The notes below the pieces were generated by a model. It did not search any database. It was not told where the DNA came from and saw nothing but the letters and a program-made list of their open reading frames with translations. A stretch of 64,000 nucleotides of DNA, taken from assembly GCA_944320235.1 (NCBI GenBank), contig CALUGQ010000004.1, positions 95,339 to 159,338 of the forward strand. The letters are read 5' to 3'. A program made the position numbers and the translations under genes. Positions 1 to 9,908 of the stretch are shown here, piece after piece. Source of the stretch: an uncultured Prevotella sp. (GTDB taxonomy: Bacteria; Bacteroidota; Bacteroidia; Bacteroidales; Bacteroidaceae). Numbering within the stretch: the stretch's first letter is position 1; each line of letters starts with the position of its first letter.

Positions 1-55
1 GTTTGCCATTTGTATGAGTCTTTTTGTTTGAGTTGCAGGCTGTTTTAGCCTTTGT

Positions 56-64
56 GCAAATTTA
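56..64 (-). promoter_or_regulatory. Possible -7 box reading out of the window
   Basis: Read on the minus strand this is TAAATTTGC, a match to the Bacteroidota -7 consensus TAnnTTTG. It would drive a gene lying before base 1. I see no good TTTG -33 element at the usual 19-20 bp, so this is only a candidate. Confidence 0.35.
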
Positions 65-153
65 AGTATAGAATCCCGTATTGCAGCCGTCGGCCATTCG
101 GAAAGCGGATGTTTTTCGTCTTTTTTAACCTTTGCGCCCGACCTTGGCGGCGA

Positions 154-263
154 GACAGGCCGTTTGGCATTCCCTAACGTGCCGTTCCGCACACAGAAAG
201 AGGCCGTTTTGCACTGCAAAACAGCCTCTGTTGTCAACTTACTGAAAGTCAAGCGATTACTGG
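154..263 (+). repeat. Phased 22-bp palindromic array A with terminal hairpin
   Basis: Four units have 10-base cores starting at 154, 176, 198 and 220, exactly 22 bp apart (for example AACGTGCCGT at 176). The last is degenerate (AACAGCCTCT). The terminal element begins CAACTTACTGAAAG at 235 and reaches GCGATTACTGG at about 263. The array abuts the 3' end of the minus-strand gene that stops at 274. See the finding on this repeat family. Confidence 0.8.
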
Positions 264-273
264 CGCGCTGCTT

Positions 274-1617
274 TCAGCCTTTCCCCATGGCCATTGCGGC
301 CTGCACTATCATGTCCGCCGCGCCGTCGATGCCCAGCCGGTCGGTGTTGAGCGTGAGGTCGTAGGCCGAGGGCGATGCCCACTGCTGGCCCGTGTAGCGG
401 CGGCAGTGGTTGGCGCGGCCCGTGTCCACGCGGGCCTGCTTGCGGGCGGCTTCCTCCACACTTATGCCCAGGCGGTCGGCAATGCGGCGCGCCGCCGACT
501 GGCGGCCCGAGGTGATGAACACGCGCAGCACGTGAGGGTCGTCGCGCAGCGTCCAGCCCGCCAGTCGGCCCACTATCACGCAGTCGCCGCCGTGAGCCAG
601 CTCGCGTATGGTGCGGCTCTGGCTCACGAAGATGGCATCGTCGCGCGACGGGTTCATCGACGCCGGTATGCCGCTGTCTTCCATCACCAGCTCCCACAGC
701 CGCACCGTCGGTATGTTCTGCTCGCTGCGCTCCACGAGCTGCGGCGAGTATCCCAGCCTCTGTGCCGTGAGGTCTATCAGCTGCCGGTCGTAGCACGGCC
801 AGCCCAGCCTCTGTGCCACGGCCAGGGCCACGTCGTTGCCCCCGCTGCCGTAGGTGCGGGCTATGGTCACCACGCGGTGGCCGCCCCAGCGGTCGGGCCC
901 GGCGGCTGCCTTGGCCATGTGGGCCTTGGGGATGAGCAGGCGGTCGAGCCATGCTATGTGGGGCGCGATGACGCGCACCATCATGCCCACGTAGAACATC
1001 GATATGAGCGTGCCGGGGCCTATCATGCCCCAGTTCCACAGGCCGAAGTTGGCGAGCATGAACGCCGCGCCTACGCCGACGAGCAGCGTGTCGGTGCATA
1101 TCTTCACCTTGCCGAAGTCGCGCCCGGTGAACTTTGCTATGGCCAGCGGGAAACCCTCGCCCGCGAGCATGAGCGAGTCGCAGCGCACCTCCATGGCTAT
1201 GCCGAAGGCCAGCACCGCGCCGCCCAGCAGCAGCTCGGCCAGGCGCAGCGGAAGGCCGATGGCGGGATTCATGTCCTGCGGCACTTGGAGGAAGCCCGTG
1301 AGCCACATCGTCAGGTCGGTGTAGAAGCCGAAGAGCAGCGAGACGGCTATCTGCAGCCACTGCCGCCGCTCGAAGTCGCGGCGCAGCAGGGCTACCTGCG
1401 CAGCTATGAAGAACACGTGCATCAGTATGGTGAGCTGGCCCATCGTAAGCCCCACGCCCGGCACGAGCGACAGCACGTAGGGCGGCGCCGATATGGGCGA
1501 CGACCCGAGGTTGGCCCTGATGGACAGCGACGTGCCGAAAGCTATCACGAACAGTATCACCACGAACGCGGCGTAACGCCGCGCCCACTCCTCCTTGCTC
1601 CTCTTCCTTGTTTCCAT
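274..1617 (-). CDS. YitT/YczE-like membrane domain fused to cytidylate-kinase-like domain
   Basis: 447 aa. The first ~215 residues are a multi-pass membrane domain (about five or six hydrophobic segments, with the early motif LGSSPISAPPYVLS) of the YczE/YitT-like DUF6198 type. Residues from about 248 on are a cytidylate-kinase-like (AAFK) domain: TIARTYGSGGNDVA is a glycine-rich nucleotide-binding loop, followed by YDRQLIDL and a C-terminal VDTGRANHCRRYTG segment. Family knowledge says the kinase-like part binds a nucleotide; the substrate of this fusion is not known to me. It lies 81 bp downstream of the DUF1016 gene on the same strand with no promoter box between, so the two may be cotranscribed. 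The start is the ATG at 1617. Confidence 0.8.
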   Translation of the reverse strand: METRKRSKEEWARRYAAFVVILFVIAFGTSLSIRANLGSSPISAPPYVLSLVPGVGLTMGQLTILMHVFFIAAQVALLRRDFERRQWLQIAVSLLFGFYTDLTMWLTGFLQVPQDMNPAIGLPLRLAELLLGGAVLAFGIAMEVRCDSLMLAGEGFPLAIAKFTGRDFGKVKICTDTLLVGVGAAFMLANFGLWNWGMIGPGTLISMFYVGMMVRVIAPHIAWLDRLLIPKAHMAKAAAGPDRWGGHRVVTIARTYGSGGNDVALAVAQRLGWPCYDRQLIDLTAQRLGYSPQLVERSEQNIPTVRLWELVMEDSGIPASMNPSRDDAIFVSQSRTIRELAHGGDCVIVGRLAGWTLRDDPHVLRVFITSGRQSAARRIADRLGISVEEAARKQARVDTGRANHCRRYTGQQWASPSAYDLTLNTDRLGIDGAADMIVQAAMAMGKG

Positions 1618-1698
1618 TTCTACAATCTTTCTTCCAGTGTTGTCGTTTCGTGCTGCCGCTTTCTGTTGTCGGCGGTGTGTGTTGGTCGGGTGGCCGTT

Positions 1699-2820
1699 TT
1701 ACAGTCCGCCTGCTTCCAACTCTTTTTCTATCTCCTCTATGGTGGGCAGGCTGCCTTTTATGTCTTTGGGTAGTGCCTGCCCCAGTTCGTAGTCTGATAT
1801 TCCGATGGGCTTGCTGATGTCGCGCAGTGCGTATTCGGCTTTTATGCGGTCTTTGGTCTTGCAGAGCAGCAGACCAATGGTGCGGTGGTCGCCCTCGTGG
1901 CATAAGGTGTCGTCGACGGCGGAGCAGTAGAAGTTGAGTTTCCCGATGTACTCTGGCTTGAACTCGGTGTCTTTGAGTTCTATCACCAAGTATCTGTGCA
2001 TGAATGCGTTGTACATGAGCAGGTCTATGTAGTAGTCGTCGCCCGACACCTCGATGTGGTATTGCCTACCCATGAAGGCGAAGCCTGCCCCCATCTCCAG
2101 CAGGAACTTCTCGACGTGGCGCACAAGCCCGATTTCGACGTCGCGCTCGTTGTACTGGTCGGTGAACGTGAGCATATCAAATATGTATGGGTCTTTGAGC
2201 ATCGACGTTACCTCGCTGGCTTCGGGTGCAGGTAGCGTCTCGCCGAAGTTGTTTGCCAGTGCGCCGTGTTTGCCGTAGTGGTCGAGGCGTATGGCTTCTT
2301 GCAGGTAGCGTGTTGTCCAGTGTCCGGTTATGGCCTTCATCATATACCAGTAGCGGGCGCGTATGTCCTTGACATATTTCATTATGATGAGGTTGTGAGA
2401 CCAGCTTAGGTGCTTGATAGGCAGGGTGAAGTTGTATTCCGGCAATTGCGAAATCGCTGATTTCGCAATTGGGCGATTGCCGCTTTTCGTCATTGTCAGC
2501 TCTTGGTTGTACTCTTTGAAGAATTGCATCATGTGCTGCATATTGCGCACGGTGAATCCTTTTATGGCCGAATGCTCGTTCTTCAAGTCGTCTGCCAGCC
2601 TTTGTAGGGTCTTCTTTCCCCAGCCGTCGGCTTCGATGCGGCGTTGCAGCAGTCCGCCGATGTCCCAATACATCCGCAGTGTCTCTTCGTTGGCGGTGTA
2701 GATTGCCCGTTGCTGGGCAAGCCTCACCCGTTGCCTTATCTGCCGCAGTAGCCCGGCGTAGTCGCCGAAAGCTTCTGCCGCAATGTTCGGGCTATATGTG
2801 TTGATGGTTCCTTTGGCCAT
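1699..2820 (-). CDS. DUF1016 (YhcG-type) PDDEXK nuclease domain protein
   Basis: 373 aa. The N-terminal DUF1016_N helical region covers about residues 20-150 (RMYWDIGGLLQRRIEADGWG). The C-terminal half holds a PD-(D/E)xK-like nuclease fold: DDYYIDLLMYNAFMHRYLVI followed by ELK near residues 260-290, giving the D...ExK signature. The family is known from E. coli YhcG and is often found in mobile or defence neighbourhoods; the role here is unproven. I chose the ATG at 2820 because a TACTTTTGC promoter box lies at 2842-2850, which makes the longer open frame (to 2934) untranscribed upstream. The gene is AT-richer than its neighbours (line 2341-2400 has 26 of 60 G/C), suggesting transfer. A perfect 13-bp inverted repeat lies inside it. 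Confidence 0.85.
   Translation of the reverse strand: MAKGTINTYSPNIAAEAFGDYAGLLRQIRQRVRLAQQRAIYTANEETLRMYWDIGGLLQRRIEADGWGKKTLQRLADDLKNEHSAIKGFTVRNMQHMMQFFKEYNQELTMTKSGNRPIAKSAISQLPEYNFTLPIKHLSWSHNLIIMKYVKDIRARYWYMMKAITGHWTTRYLQEAIRLDHYGKHGALANNFGETLPAPEASEVTSMLKDPYIFDMLTFTDQYNERDVEIGLVRHVEKFLLEMGAGFAFMGRQYHIEVSGDDYYIDLLMYNAFMHRYLVIELKDTEFKPEYIGKLNFYCSAVDDTLCHEGDHRTIGLLLCKTKDRIKAEYALRDISKPIGISDYELGQALPKDIKGSLPTIEEIEKELEAGGL
2443..2471. repeat. Perfect 13-bp inverted repeat inside a coding sequence
   Basis: Arms CAATTGCGAAATC (2443-2455) and GATTTCGCAATTG (2459-2471) with a 3-base loop. It encodes part of NRPIAKSAISQLPEYN in the DUF1016 protein, a stretch between the two domains. Confidence 0.9.
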
Positions 2821-2841
2821 GGAGTATGCTCGTTTTCTGCC

Positions 2842-2850
2842 GCAAAAGTA
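2842..2850 (-). promoter_or_regulatory. -7 promoter box of the DUF1016 gene
   Basis: TACTTTTGC on the minus strand, 22 bases before the ATG at 2820. It fixes the start codon of the downstream gene. Confidence 0.7.
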
Positions 2851-2990
2851 CACTTTTTCCGCGAAACGGCGTAAGGGGCGGCCCACAATTTTGGCTCCTT
2901 GCGAGTCAGTTTCCGCGTTCCTCGCGCCCGGCATCTATGCTGCCCGCACAGGCCCCGCGGCCCGGCGTTAACCGCTTTTATACGTTGGCA

Positions 2991-3023
2991 TTTGGCCACG
3001 TGGCGCGAATTTATTAACTTTGC
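2991..3023 (+). promoter_or_regulatory. gpmI promoter
   Basis: TTTG at 2991-2994, 20-bp spacer, TAACTTTGC at 3015-3023. This is a full match to the Bacteroidota sigma-ABfr promoter architecture. The leader to the ATG is about 35 nt. Confidence 0.8.
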
Positions 3024-3062
3024 GGCCAAAAAGAACGTTATATTTAATAAGGTAACACAACT

Positions 3063-4592
3063 ATGGCAAAGAAAGCACTGCTGATGATCCTCGACGGATG
3101 GGGCATCGGCAAACACGGCGCGGGCGACGTGATTTACAACACCCCGACTCCTTACCTCGACTATCTCACGGCCGTGAGCGCACACTCGCAGCTGCAGGCC
3201 TCGGGCGAAGACGTCGGCCTGCCCGACGGACAGATGGGCAACTCGGAGGTGGGACACCTCAACATCGGCGCGGGCCGCATCGTCTACCAGGACCTCGTGA
3301 AGATAAACCGCGCCTGCAAGGACGGCTCCATCATGCAGAACCCCGAGATTGTAAGCGCATACACATACGCCAAGGAGCAGGGCAAGAAGCTCCACCTGAT
3401 GGGCCTCACCTCAAACGGAGGCGTGCACTCGTCGCTCGATCACCTGTACAAGCTCATTGAGATAGCCAAGGAGTACGGCCTCAAGGAGACCTACGTGCAC
3501 TGCTTCATGGACGGCCGCGACACCGACCCGAAGAGCGGCGTGGGCTTCATACGCGACCTCGGGGAGCACTGCCGGGCCAACGGCGCCCACATAGCAGGCA
3601 TAGTGGGCCGCTTCTACGCCATGGACCGCGACAAGCGCTGGGCCCGCGTAAAGGAGGCTTATGACCTGCTCACCGAGGGCAAGGGCAAGCAGGCAGCCGA
3701 CATGGTGAAAGCCATGGAGGAGAGCTACGCCGAGGGCGTGACCGACGAGTTCATCAAGCCGATATGCAACTCCACCGTCGACGGCACGATACAGGAGGGC
3801 GACGTGGTGATATTCTTCAACTTCCGCAACGACCGCGCTAAGGAACTCACCCAGGTGCTCACCCAGCAGGACATGCCGGAGGAGGGCATGCACACCATCA
3901 AGGGGCTGCAATACTACTGCATGACGCCCTACGACGCGTCGTTCACCGGCGTGCACATCCTCTTCCCCAAGGAGAACGTGGAGGACACTCTGGGCGAATA
4001 CCTGAGCAAGCAGGGCAAGAAGCAGCTCCACACGGCCGAGACAGAGAAGTACGCCCACGTGACGTTCTTCTTCAACGGAGGCCGCGAGAAGCCTTTCGAA
4101 GGCGAGGACCGAATACTCGTGCCGTCGCCCAAGGTGGCCACGTATGACCTCAAGCCGGAGATGAGCGCATACGAGGTGAAGGACAAACTCGTGGGAGCAA
4201 TCAACACACAGGAGTACGACTTCATCGTGGTGAACTTCGCCAACGGCGACATGGTGGGCCACACCGGCGTCTACAACGCCATAGCCAAGGCCGTGTGGGC
4301 AGTGGACAACTGCGTGCGCGAGGTCATCGAGGCCGCCAAGGCCAACGGCTACGAGGCCATCATCATAGCCGACCACGGCAACGCCGACAACGCCATCAAC
4401 GCCGACGGCACGCCCAACACGGCACACTCGCTCAACCCCGTGCCGTTCATCTACGTCACCGACAACAACAGCGCCACCGTGCGAGACGGACGCCTGGCCG
4501 ACGTGGCCCCGTCCATACTCCACATCATGGGCCTGGAGCAGCCCGCCGACATGACTGGCGAGAACCTTATCTCGGACAACATTCAGGCGTAA
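3063..4592 (+). CDS. gpmI: 2,3-bisphosphoglycerate-independent phosphoglycerate mutase
   Basis: 509 aa, the usual length for the family. It interconverts 3- and 2-phosphoglycerate in glycolysis/gluconeogenesis in the cytoplasm, using two Mn2+ ions and a phosphoserine. The N-terminal [10 protein letters not shown] is the first metal-binding segment, and [15 protein letters not shown] carries the catalytic serine. The central [12 protein letters not shown] and [11 protein letters not shown] segments are substrate-binding, and the C-terminal ADHGNADNA and [10 protein letters not shown] carry the remaining metal ligands. It is monocistronic: it has its own promoter and is followed by a hairpin at 4621-4672. 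Nothing unusual is seen. Confidence 0.97.
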   Translation: MAKKALLMILDGWGIGKHGAGDVIYNTPTPYLDYLTAVSAHSQLQASGEDVGLPDGQMGNSEVGHLNIGAGRIVYQDLVKINRACKDGSIMQNPEIVSAYTYAKEQGKKLHLMGLTSNGGVHSSLDHLYKLIEIAKEYGLKETYVHCFMDGRDTDPKSGVGFIRDLGEHCRANGAHIAGIVGRFYAMDRDKRWARVKEAYDLLTEGKGKQAADMVKAMEESYAEGVTDEFIKPICNSTVDGTIQEGDVVIFFNFRNDRAKELTQVLTQQDMPEEGMHTIKGLQYYCMTPYDASFTGVHILFPKENVEDTLGEYLSKQGKKQLHTAETEKYAHVTFFFNGGREKPFEGEDRILVPSPKVATYDLKPEMSAYEVKDKLVGAINTQEYDFIVVNFANGDMVGHTGVYNAIAKAVWAVDNCVREVIEAAKANGYEAIIIADHGNADNAINADGTPNTAHSLNPVPFIYVTDNNSATVRDGRLADVAPSILHIMGLEQPADMTGENLISDNIQA

Positions 4593-4620
4593 ACTCATTT
4601 ATGCCACTTTATTTCCCATT

Positions 4621-4672
4621 CCGGGGCGAAGCCGTTTCCATGGCGTGATGTCATGGCGCGGAGCCGCCCCGG
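4621..4672 (+). terminator. Long-loop hairpin after gpmI
   Basis: CCGGGGCG (4621-4628) pairs with CGCCCCGG (4665-4672). An inner CCATG/CATGG pairing lies in the loop, and TTTCCTTTT follows. The T-run is weak, so this is a plausible but not certain terminator. Confidence 0.5.
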
Positions 4673-4826
4673 TTTCCTTTTACTTGCCGGGTACGTGGAT
4701 TTCACACCTTTGCCGGGAGGGCGTTTCCCCCGTGCTTTTGCCTCCGCTGGGGCGGCATCGGCCTACGCTTGGGTGTACGGCCCGCTGTTTTTGCGCATTT
4801 CCCTTTACATTGTCGTCCAAAAGTGT

Positions 4827-4835
4827 TATCTTTGC
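4827..4835 (+). promoter_or_regulatory. -7 box upstream of the WYL regulator
   Basis: TATCTTTGC, with a TTTA at 4804-4807 spaced 19 bp upstream. It lies 54 bases before the ATG at 4890. Confidence 0.65.
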
Positions 4836-4889
4836 ATTTGGATGAGCCGTGCCAGGGAAAACCACGTGCTGAGAGCCAATGACTGAACC

Positions 4890-5819
4890 ATGCGCCACAA
4901 CCAACTGGAAAGAGAGCTGGAGCTGATGCTCCTGATGGCAGAGAACCGCCGCTACACCGTCGACCAGCTGTGCGAGCGGGTGGGCATATCGCGCCGCAAC
5001 CTGTATTACTACCTCGACTTCTTCCGCCAGGCGGGCTTCGTGGTCGAGAAGCGCGGCGCGGCCTACAGCCTCGACAAGTCGTCGCCGTTCTTCGCGCGCC
5101 TCTTCCCCGCCATCCACTTCACCGAGGACGAGGCCATAGCCTTGCGCCGGCTGATAGACCGCTCGGGCGGCGACAGCCTGCAGGTGCGCCACATACGCCA
5201 GAAGCTCGACCGCCTTTACGACCTGCGCATACTCGACGACGTGGAGCTGCGCGAGCAGGCCGGGCGCAACGTCAGCGTGCTCTACGAGGCCATAAAGCTC
5301 AAGAACAAGGTGGTGCTCCACAACTACTCCTCGCCCCACAGCAACACGGTGGCGAGCCGTGTGGTGGAGCCGTTCATGTTCCTGGCCGGCAACGACGAGG
5401 TGCGCTGCTACGAGATATCCACTGCCATGAACAAGACGTTCAAGGTGGCGCGCATGGAGAGCGTGGAGATGCTGCTCGACCCGTGGGAGCACGAGGCCGC
5501 CCACAGGCAGATGTACACAGACATCTTCATGTTCAGCTCCGAGGAACTGCTGCCCGTGGAGCTGCGGCTCGACCGCCTGGCCTACAGCCTCCTCACGGAG
5601 GAATACCCACGCTCGGCCGCCCACATCACGCCCGACGGCGACCGCCACTGGCTCTTGCGCCTCGACGTGTGCAGCTACATGGGCATAGGCCGCTTTGTCC
5701 TCGGGCTGTTCGAGAACGTGGAGGTGCTCGGCGGCGAGGGCTTCTGCAGTTACATCGAGGGCAAGCGGCGCAGGATGGCTGCCGGTGGAGGAGGCGGACC
5801 ACAGCCCGGCGGCATATAG
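4890..5819 (+). CDS. Helix-turn-helix, WYL-domain transcriptional regulator
   Basis: 309 aa. Residues about 8-60 form a winged HTH (YTVDQLCERVGISRRNLYYY). Residues about 130-300 match the WYL and WCX architecture of ligand-sensing bacterial regulators (KVVLHNYSSPHSNTVASR, then VEPFMFLAGNDEVRCYE), although the literal W-Y-L tripeptide is absent. Such proteins bind DNA and sense oligonucleotides or small ligands. The GH95 gene follows 78 bp downstream in the same orientation, so control of the adjacent glycosidases is possible but inferred. The C-terminus is a glycine-rich tail (AAGGGGGPQPGG). Confidence 0.85.
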   Translation: MRHNQLERELELMLLMAENRRYTVDQLCERVGISRRNLYYYLDFFRQAGFVVEKRGAAYSLDKSSPFFARLFPAIHFTEDEAIALRRLIDRSGGDSLQVRHIRQKLDRLYDLRILDDVELREQAGRNVSVLYEAIKLKNKVVLHNYSSPHSNTVASRVVEPFMFLAGNDEVRCYEISTAMNKTFKVARMESVEMLLDPWEHEAAHRQMYTDIFMFSSEELLPVELRLDRLAYSLLTEEYPRSAAHITPDGDRHWLLRLDVCSYMGIGRFVLGLFENVEVLGGEGFCSYIEGKRRRMAAGGGGGPQPGGI

Positions 5820-5897
5820 GGAAATGCCCCGCGTGGCCGTATTATATAAAAAGGTGGGATTCCCCGCATGGCATACTGACTAAAACAAAATTCATAT

Positions 5898-8363
5898 ATG
5901 AAAAGATTAGCATTATCATTAGCCGCCGCTGCGCTTGCCGTTGCCGGCGTTGCGGCACAAGGACACAAGCTGTGGTACGACCGCCCCGCCATGACATGGA
6001 CGCAGGCCCTGCCCGTGGGCAACGGCCGCCTGGGCGGCATGGTGTTTGGCAACCCCGCAGTGGAGCGCGTGCAGCTCAACGAAGAGACCATCTGGGCCGG
6101 CCAGCCCAACTTCACGCTCAACCCACGCGCCAAGGCAGCCCTGCCCCGCGTTCGCAAGCTCATAGCCGAGGGCAAGTACCGCGAGGCGCAGAACCTGGCC
6201 GACGCAGACATCATGCCGGGGGCAAACCGCAACCACGGAATGCCTTACCAGACCTTCGGCGACCTCTACATAGCCATGCCCGGCCACGGCGAGTACTCCG
6301 GTTACCGCCGCGAGCTGAGCCTCGACTCAGCCCTGTCGGTGGTCACTTACACCGTAGGCGGCGTGCAGTACCGCCGCGAGACGATAGCCACGCTCGGCCA
6401 GGGCGACAACGTCGTGGCCGTGAGGCTCACGGCGTCGAAGCCCGGAATGATTACTTTCACGGCCAACCTTACCTCGCCCCACCACGACGTGATAACCCGC
6501 TCCGACGGCGGCGATGTCACCTTGAGCGGCGTCACGTCGCGCCATGAGAGCCTCAAGAGCCTCGTCAAGTTCCATGGGCGCATGACGGCCACGCTGCGCG
6601 GAGGCACGATGACCACCGCCGGGGGCGTGCTCTCTGTCACCGGGGCCGACGAGGCCGTGGTCTATGTCAGCATCGCCACCAACGTGGTAAACTACCACGA
6701 CGTGAGCGGCGACGAAGTGGCAAAGGCCCGCACCGCCCTCCATGCCGCAGTGCAGAAGGGCTACAAGGCACTGCGCTCGGCTCACACTGTGGTATTTACC
6801 GGCTACATGGGCCGCGTTAAGCTCGACCTCGGGCCCGACCGCTTCCCCACCGTGCCTACCGACCGCCGCATCATCGACTTCGCAAAGACCGGCGACCCGT
6901 GGCTCGTCTCCACCTACTTCCAGTTTGGCCGCTACCTGCTCATCTGCTCGTCGCAGCCCGGCACACAGCCCGCCACGCTCCAGGGGATATGGAACGACAA
7001 GATGCTGCCCTCCTGGGACAGCAAGTACACCACCAACATCAACCTCGAAATGAACTACTGGCCGGCCGAGCCTACCAACCTCACCGAGCTTAACGGCCCG
7101 CTCTTCGACCTCATCGACGACCTCACCGTCACCGGCGCCCGCACGGCAAAGGAAATGTACGGGGCCGACGGCTGGGTGCTCCACCACAACACCGACCTGT
7201 GGCGAGCCACGTGGCCCATCGACCGCGCCTCGGCCGGTATGTGGATGATGGGCGGCGCCTGGCTCTCGCGCCACATCTGGGAACACTACCTCTATACCGC
7301 CGATGCCGACTTCCTGCGCCGCTACTGGCCGGCAATGCTGGGCGCGGCAACGTTCTTTGAGCAGACCATGGTGCGCGAGCCTAAGCACGGCTGGCTCGTG
7401 GTAAGCCCGTCGGTGTCGCCTGAGAACTCGCCGCGCAAGGGCGTGCCGCTCAACTGGGGCGTGACGATGGACAACCAGCTGCTCTTTGAGCTGTTCCACT
7501 CCGTGGCCGCTGCGGGCGAGGCTTTGGATGCCGACCCCGGGCAGTGGAGACGCTTCGGCGCGCTTGCCGACTCGCTCGCACCCATGCAGATAGGGTCGTG
7601 GGGCCAGCTGCAGGAGTGGATGGAAGACTGGGATAACCCCAACGACCACCATCGCCACGTATCCCACCTCTACGGACTTTACCCAGGCAGCCAGATATCG
7701 CCCTACCGCACTCCCGAACTCTTTGCCGCCGCGCGCACTTCGCTTGAGCACCGCGGCGACGTGAGCACGGGCTGGTCGATGGGCTGGAAGGTGTGCTTCT
7801 GGGCGCGCCTGCTCGACGGCGACCACGCCATGAAGCTCATCACCGACCAGCTTACGCTCTCGCCCGACACCTTCCTCGTGGTGGGCGACGTGCGCCAGCG
7901 CGGCGGCACATACCCCAATATGTTCGACGCGCACCCGCCGTTCCAGATAGACGGCAACTTCGGCTGCACCGCCGGCATCGCCGAGATGCTGCTCCAGAGC
8001 CACGACGGCTTTGTCTACCTGCTGCCCGCCCTGCCCTCCGTGTGGAAGGAAGGCAGCGTGAGCGGTATCGTGGCGCGCGGCGGTTTCGAGGTGAGCATGG
8101 AGTGGAAGCAGGGCCGCATCGTCCGCGCCACCGTCCACTCGCGCCTCGGCGGCAACCTCAGGCTGCGCTCCGCCGTGCCGCTAAGGTGCAAGGGCATGGG
8201 CAAGGCGCGCGGCGACAACCCCAACCCGCTCTTCTCCTTGCCGGCCACTGCTGCCCCGCTGATAAACGAAAAGTCCGAGGTGGCCGCCACGGAGCTGCCC
8301 AAGACGTACCTCTATGACCTGCCCACGGAGGCCGGCAAGACCTACACCATAATGGCAAGGTGA
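5898..8363 (+). CDS. GH95 alpha-L-fucosidase/alpha-L-galactosidase
   Basis: 821 aa with a signal peptide ([21 protein letters not shown]), so periplasmic or surface. The N-terminal beta domain starts [20 protein letters not shown], and the (alpha/alpha)6 barrel follows. Candidate active-site residues are visible: N380 and N382 in [13 protein letters not shown]509 in SVSPENSP and D685 in FQIDGNFG, matching the Asn/Asn/Glu/Asp set of characterised GH95 inverting enzymes. The family acts on alpha-1,2-L-fucosides, and some members remove L-galactose from RG-II chain A. The next genes encode GH140 and GH78, which makes the RG-II reading attractive. No -7 box is seen in the 78 bp upstream. Confidence 0.93.
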   Translation: MKRLALSLAAAALAVAGVAAQGHKLWYDRPAMTWTQALPVGNGRLGGMVFGNPAVERVQLNEETIWAGQPNFTLNPRAKAALPRVRKLIAEGKYREAQNLADADIMPGANRNHGMPYQTFGDLYIAMPGHGEYSGYRRELSLDSALSVVTYTVGGVQYRRETIATLGQGDNVVAVRLTASKPGMITFTANLTSPHHDVITRSDGGDVTLSGVTSRHESLKSLVKFHGRMTATLRGGTMTTAGGVLSVTGADEAVVYVSIATNVVNYHDVSGDEVAKARTALHAAVQKGYKALRSAHTVVFTGYMGRVKLDLGPDRFPTVPTDRRIIDFAKTGDPWLVSTYFQFGRYLLICSSQPGTQPATLQGIWNDKMLPSWDSKYTTNINLEMNYWPAEPTNLTELNGPLFDLIDDLTVTGARTAKEMYGADGWVLHHNTDLWRATWPIDRASAGMWMMGGAWLSRHIWEHYLYTADADFLRRYWPAMLGAATFFEQTMVREPKHGWLVVSPSVSPENSPRKGVPLNWGVTMDNQLLFELFHSVAAAGEALDADPGQWRRFGALADSLAPMQIGSWGQLQEWMEDWDNPNDHHRHVSHLYGLYPGSQISPYRTPELFAAARTSLEHRGDVSTGWSMGWKVCFWARLLDGDHAMKLITDQLTLSPDTFLVVGDVRQRGGTYPNMFDAHPPFQIDGNFGCTAGIAEMLLQSHDGFVYLLPALPSVWKEGSVSGIVARGGFEVSMEWKQGRIVRATVHSRLGGNLRLRSAVPLRCKGMGKARGDNPNPLFSLPATAAPLINEKSEVAATELPKTYLYDLPTEAGKTYTIMAR

Positions 8364-8384
8364 CCGCAGCTGCTGGCACAGGCA

Positions 8385-9863
8385 ATGATTATGTTCAACA
8401 AATACTTAAGGATGAAGCGCAGGACAATCCTCATTTCGTTTCTCATCCTCGCATCACTGATGGCAGTGGCGGCAGGGAAAAAGGCCGACCCTGTGGGGCG
8501 GCTTGCAGTATCGGCCGACGGCCGCTTCCTGCAGTACGCCGACGGGCGGCCTTTCTTCTGGCTCGGCGACACGGGCTGGCTGCTGCCCGAGCGGCTCGAC
8601 CGCGACGAGGCGGCTTATTATCTCGACCGCCTGGCCGCCGCCGGCTACAACGTGGTGCAGGTGCAGGTGATAAACGCCATACCCGCCTTCAACGCCTACG
8701 GGCAGATGTCGATGCCCCGGGGCTTCGACTTCGAGGGCATCGACCGCCCCGGGGTGTACGGCTACTGGGACCACATGGACTACATCATCGACCAGGCAGC
8801 CCGCCGCGGCATCTACGTGGGCATGGTCTGCATCTGGGGAGGCATGGTCAAGGCGGGGCTGATGGACGCCGACGAGGCCCGCGCCTACGGCCGCTTCCTG
8901 ACCGGGCGCTACAAGGACAAGAAGAACATAGTGTGGATAATGGGTGGCGACATACAGGGCGACATACACCCCGAGGTGTGGGACGCGCTGGCCACCACCA
9001 TAAAGCAGATAGACAAGAACCACCTCATGACCTTCCACCCGCGTGGCCGCTACACCTCGGCGCGGTGGTTCAACAACCGCCAGTGGCTCGACTTCAACAT
9101 GTTCCAGAGCGGCCACCGGCGCTACGGCCAGCGCATGGGCAACAAGGATTACCCCATACCCGACGGCACGGAGGAGGACAACTGGATGTACGTTGACTCC
9201 ACGTGGAAGCACAAGCCGCTGAAGCCTGTGCTCGATGCCGAGCCGAGCTACGAGGACATACCGCAGGGGCTGCACGACGGGGATGAGCCTCGCTGGCAGG
9301 CCGCCGACGTGCGCCGTTACGCCTACTGGTCGGTGTTCGCCGGCTCGTGCGGCCACACTTACGGCCACAACTCCATAATGCAGTTCGTGCGCCCGGGCGT
9401 GGCCGGGGCCTACTTTGCCGACGGGGAACGGAAACCGTGGTACAAGGCTCTTGACGACCCCGGCTTCAACCAGATGAAATACCTGAAGCAGCTGATGCTC
9501 ACCATGCCTTACTTCAGCCGCCGGCCCGACCAGGGCATCGTACTCGACAACGGCACGCGCTACGACCGCCTGGCCGCCACCCGCGGCGACGGCTACCTGA
9601 TGGTGTACAACTGCACGGGCCGCGAGATGCGCATAGACCTCTCGAAGACCGGCGCCGCGCGCAACCGCGTTTGGTGGATGGACGCCGCCACGGGCCGGCT
9701 TACATACCTCGGCGAGCACGGCGGCGGCGTGCGCACCTTCCGTTACCACGGCCAGGGCGACGGCGTGCTCATAGCCGTGGATGCCGCCAAGGACTACATC
9801 AGGCAGGGGCAAGCATCCATCATGTCTGCCGAGGCAGCCGAGGAGAAAGACCGCAAGGAATAG
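8385..9863 (+). CDS. GH140-like apiosidase (DUF4038 family)
   Basis: 492 aa from the ATG at 8385; the ATG at 8412 (MKRRTILISFLILASLMAVA) gives a cleaner signal peptide and is an equally good start. The TIM-barrel DUF4038 domain spans about 40-380: GRPFFWLGDTGWLL near the N-terminus, IVWIMGGDIQGD with a candidate catalytic Asp at 189, and VLDAEPSYEDIP with a candidate catalytic Glu at 286. A C-terminal beta-sandwich (RNRVWWMDAATGRLTYLG) follows. The founding GH140 enzyme cleaves apiose linkages in RG-II. It sits 21 bp after GH95 and 45 bp before the GH78 fusion, so the three probably form one operon. Confidence 0.88.
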   Translation: MIMFNKYLRMKRRTILISFLILASLMAVAAGKKADPVGRLAVSADGRFLQYADGRPFFWLGDTGWLLPERLDRDEAAYYLDRLAAAGYNVVQVQVINAIPAFNAYGQMSMPRGFDFEGIDRPGVYGYWDHMDYIIDQAARRGIYVGMVCIWGGMVKAGLMDADEARAYGRFLTGRYKDKKNIVWIMGGDIQGDIHPEVWDALATTIKQIDKNHLMTFHPRGRYTSARWFNNRQWLDFNMFQSGHRRYGQRMGNKDYPIPDGTEEDNWMYVDSTWKHKPLKPVLDAEPSYEDIPQGLHDGDEPRWQAADVRRYAYWSVFAGSCGHTYGHNSIMQFVRPGVAGAYFADGERKPWYKALDDPGFNQMKYLKQLMLTMPYFSRRPDQGIVLDNGTRYDRLAATRGDGYLMVYNCTGREMRIDLSKTGAARNRVWWMDAATGRLTYLGEHGGGVRTFRYHGQGDGVLIAVDAAKDYIRQGQASIMSAEAAEEKDRKE

Positions 9864-9908
9864 GGCAAGGCCCGGCTGAATGCCGCAAACCATAAAACAG
9901 ACTGAACC

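Noticed and set aside
2821-2934. Longer N-terminus for the DUF1016 protein
   Set aside because: The promoter box TACTTTTGC at 2842-2850 lies inside this extension, so it would not be transcribed.
3411-4598. 395-codon antisense frame opposite gpmI
   Set aside because: gpmI is a certain gene covering the same bases; the antisense product is low-complexity V/H/L sequence.
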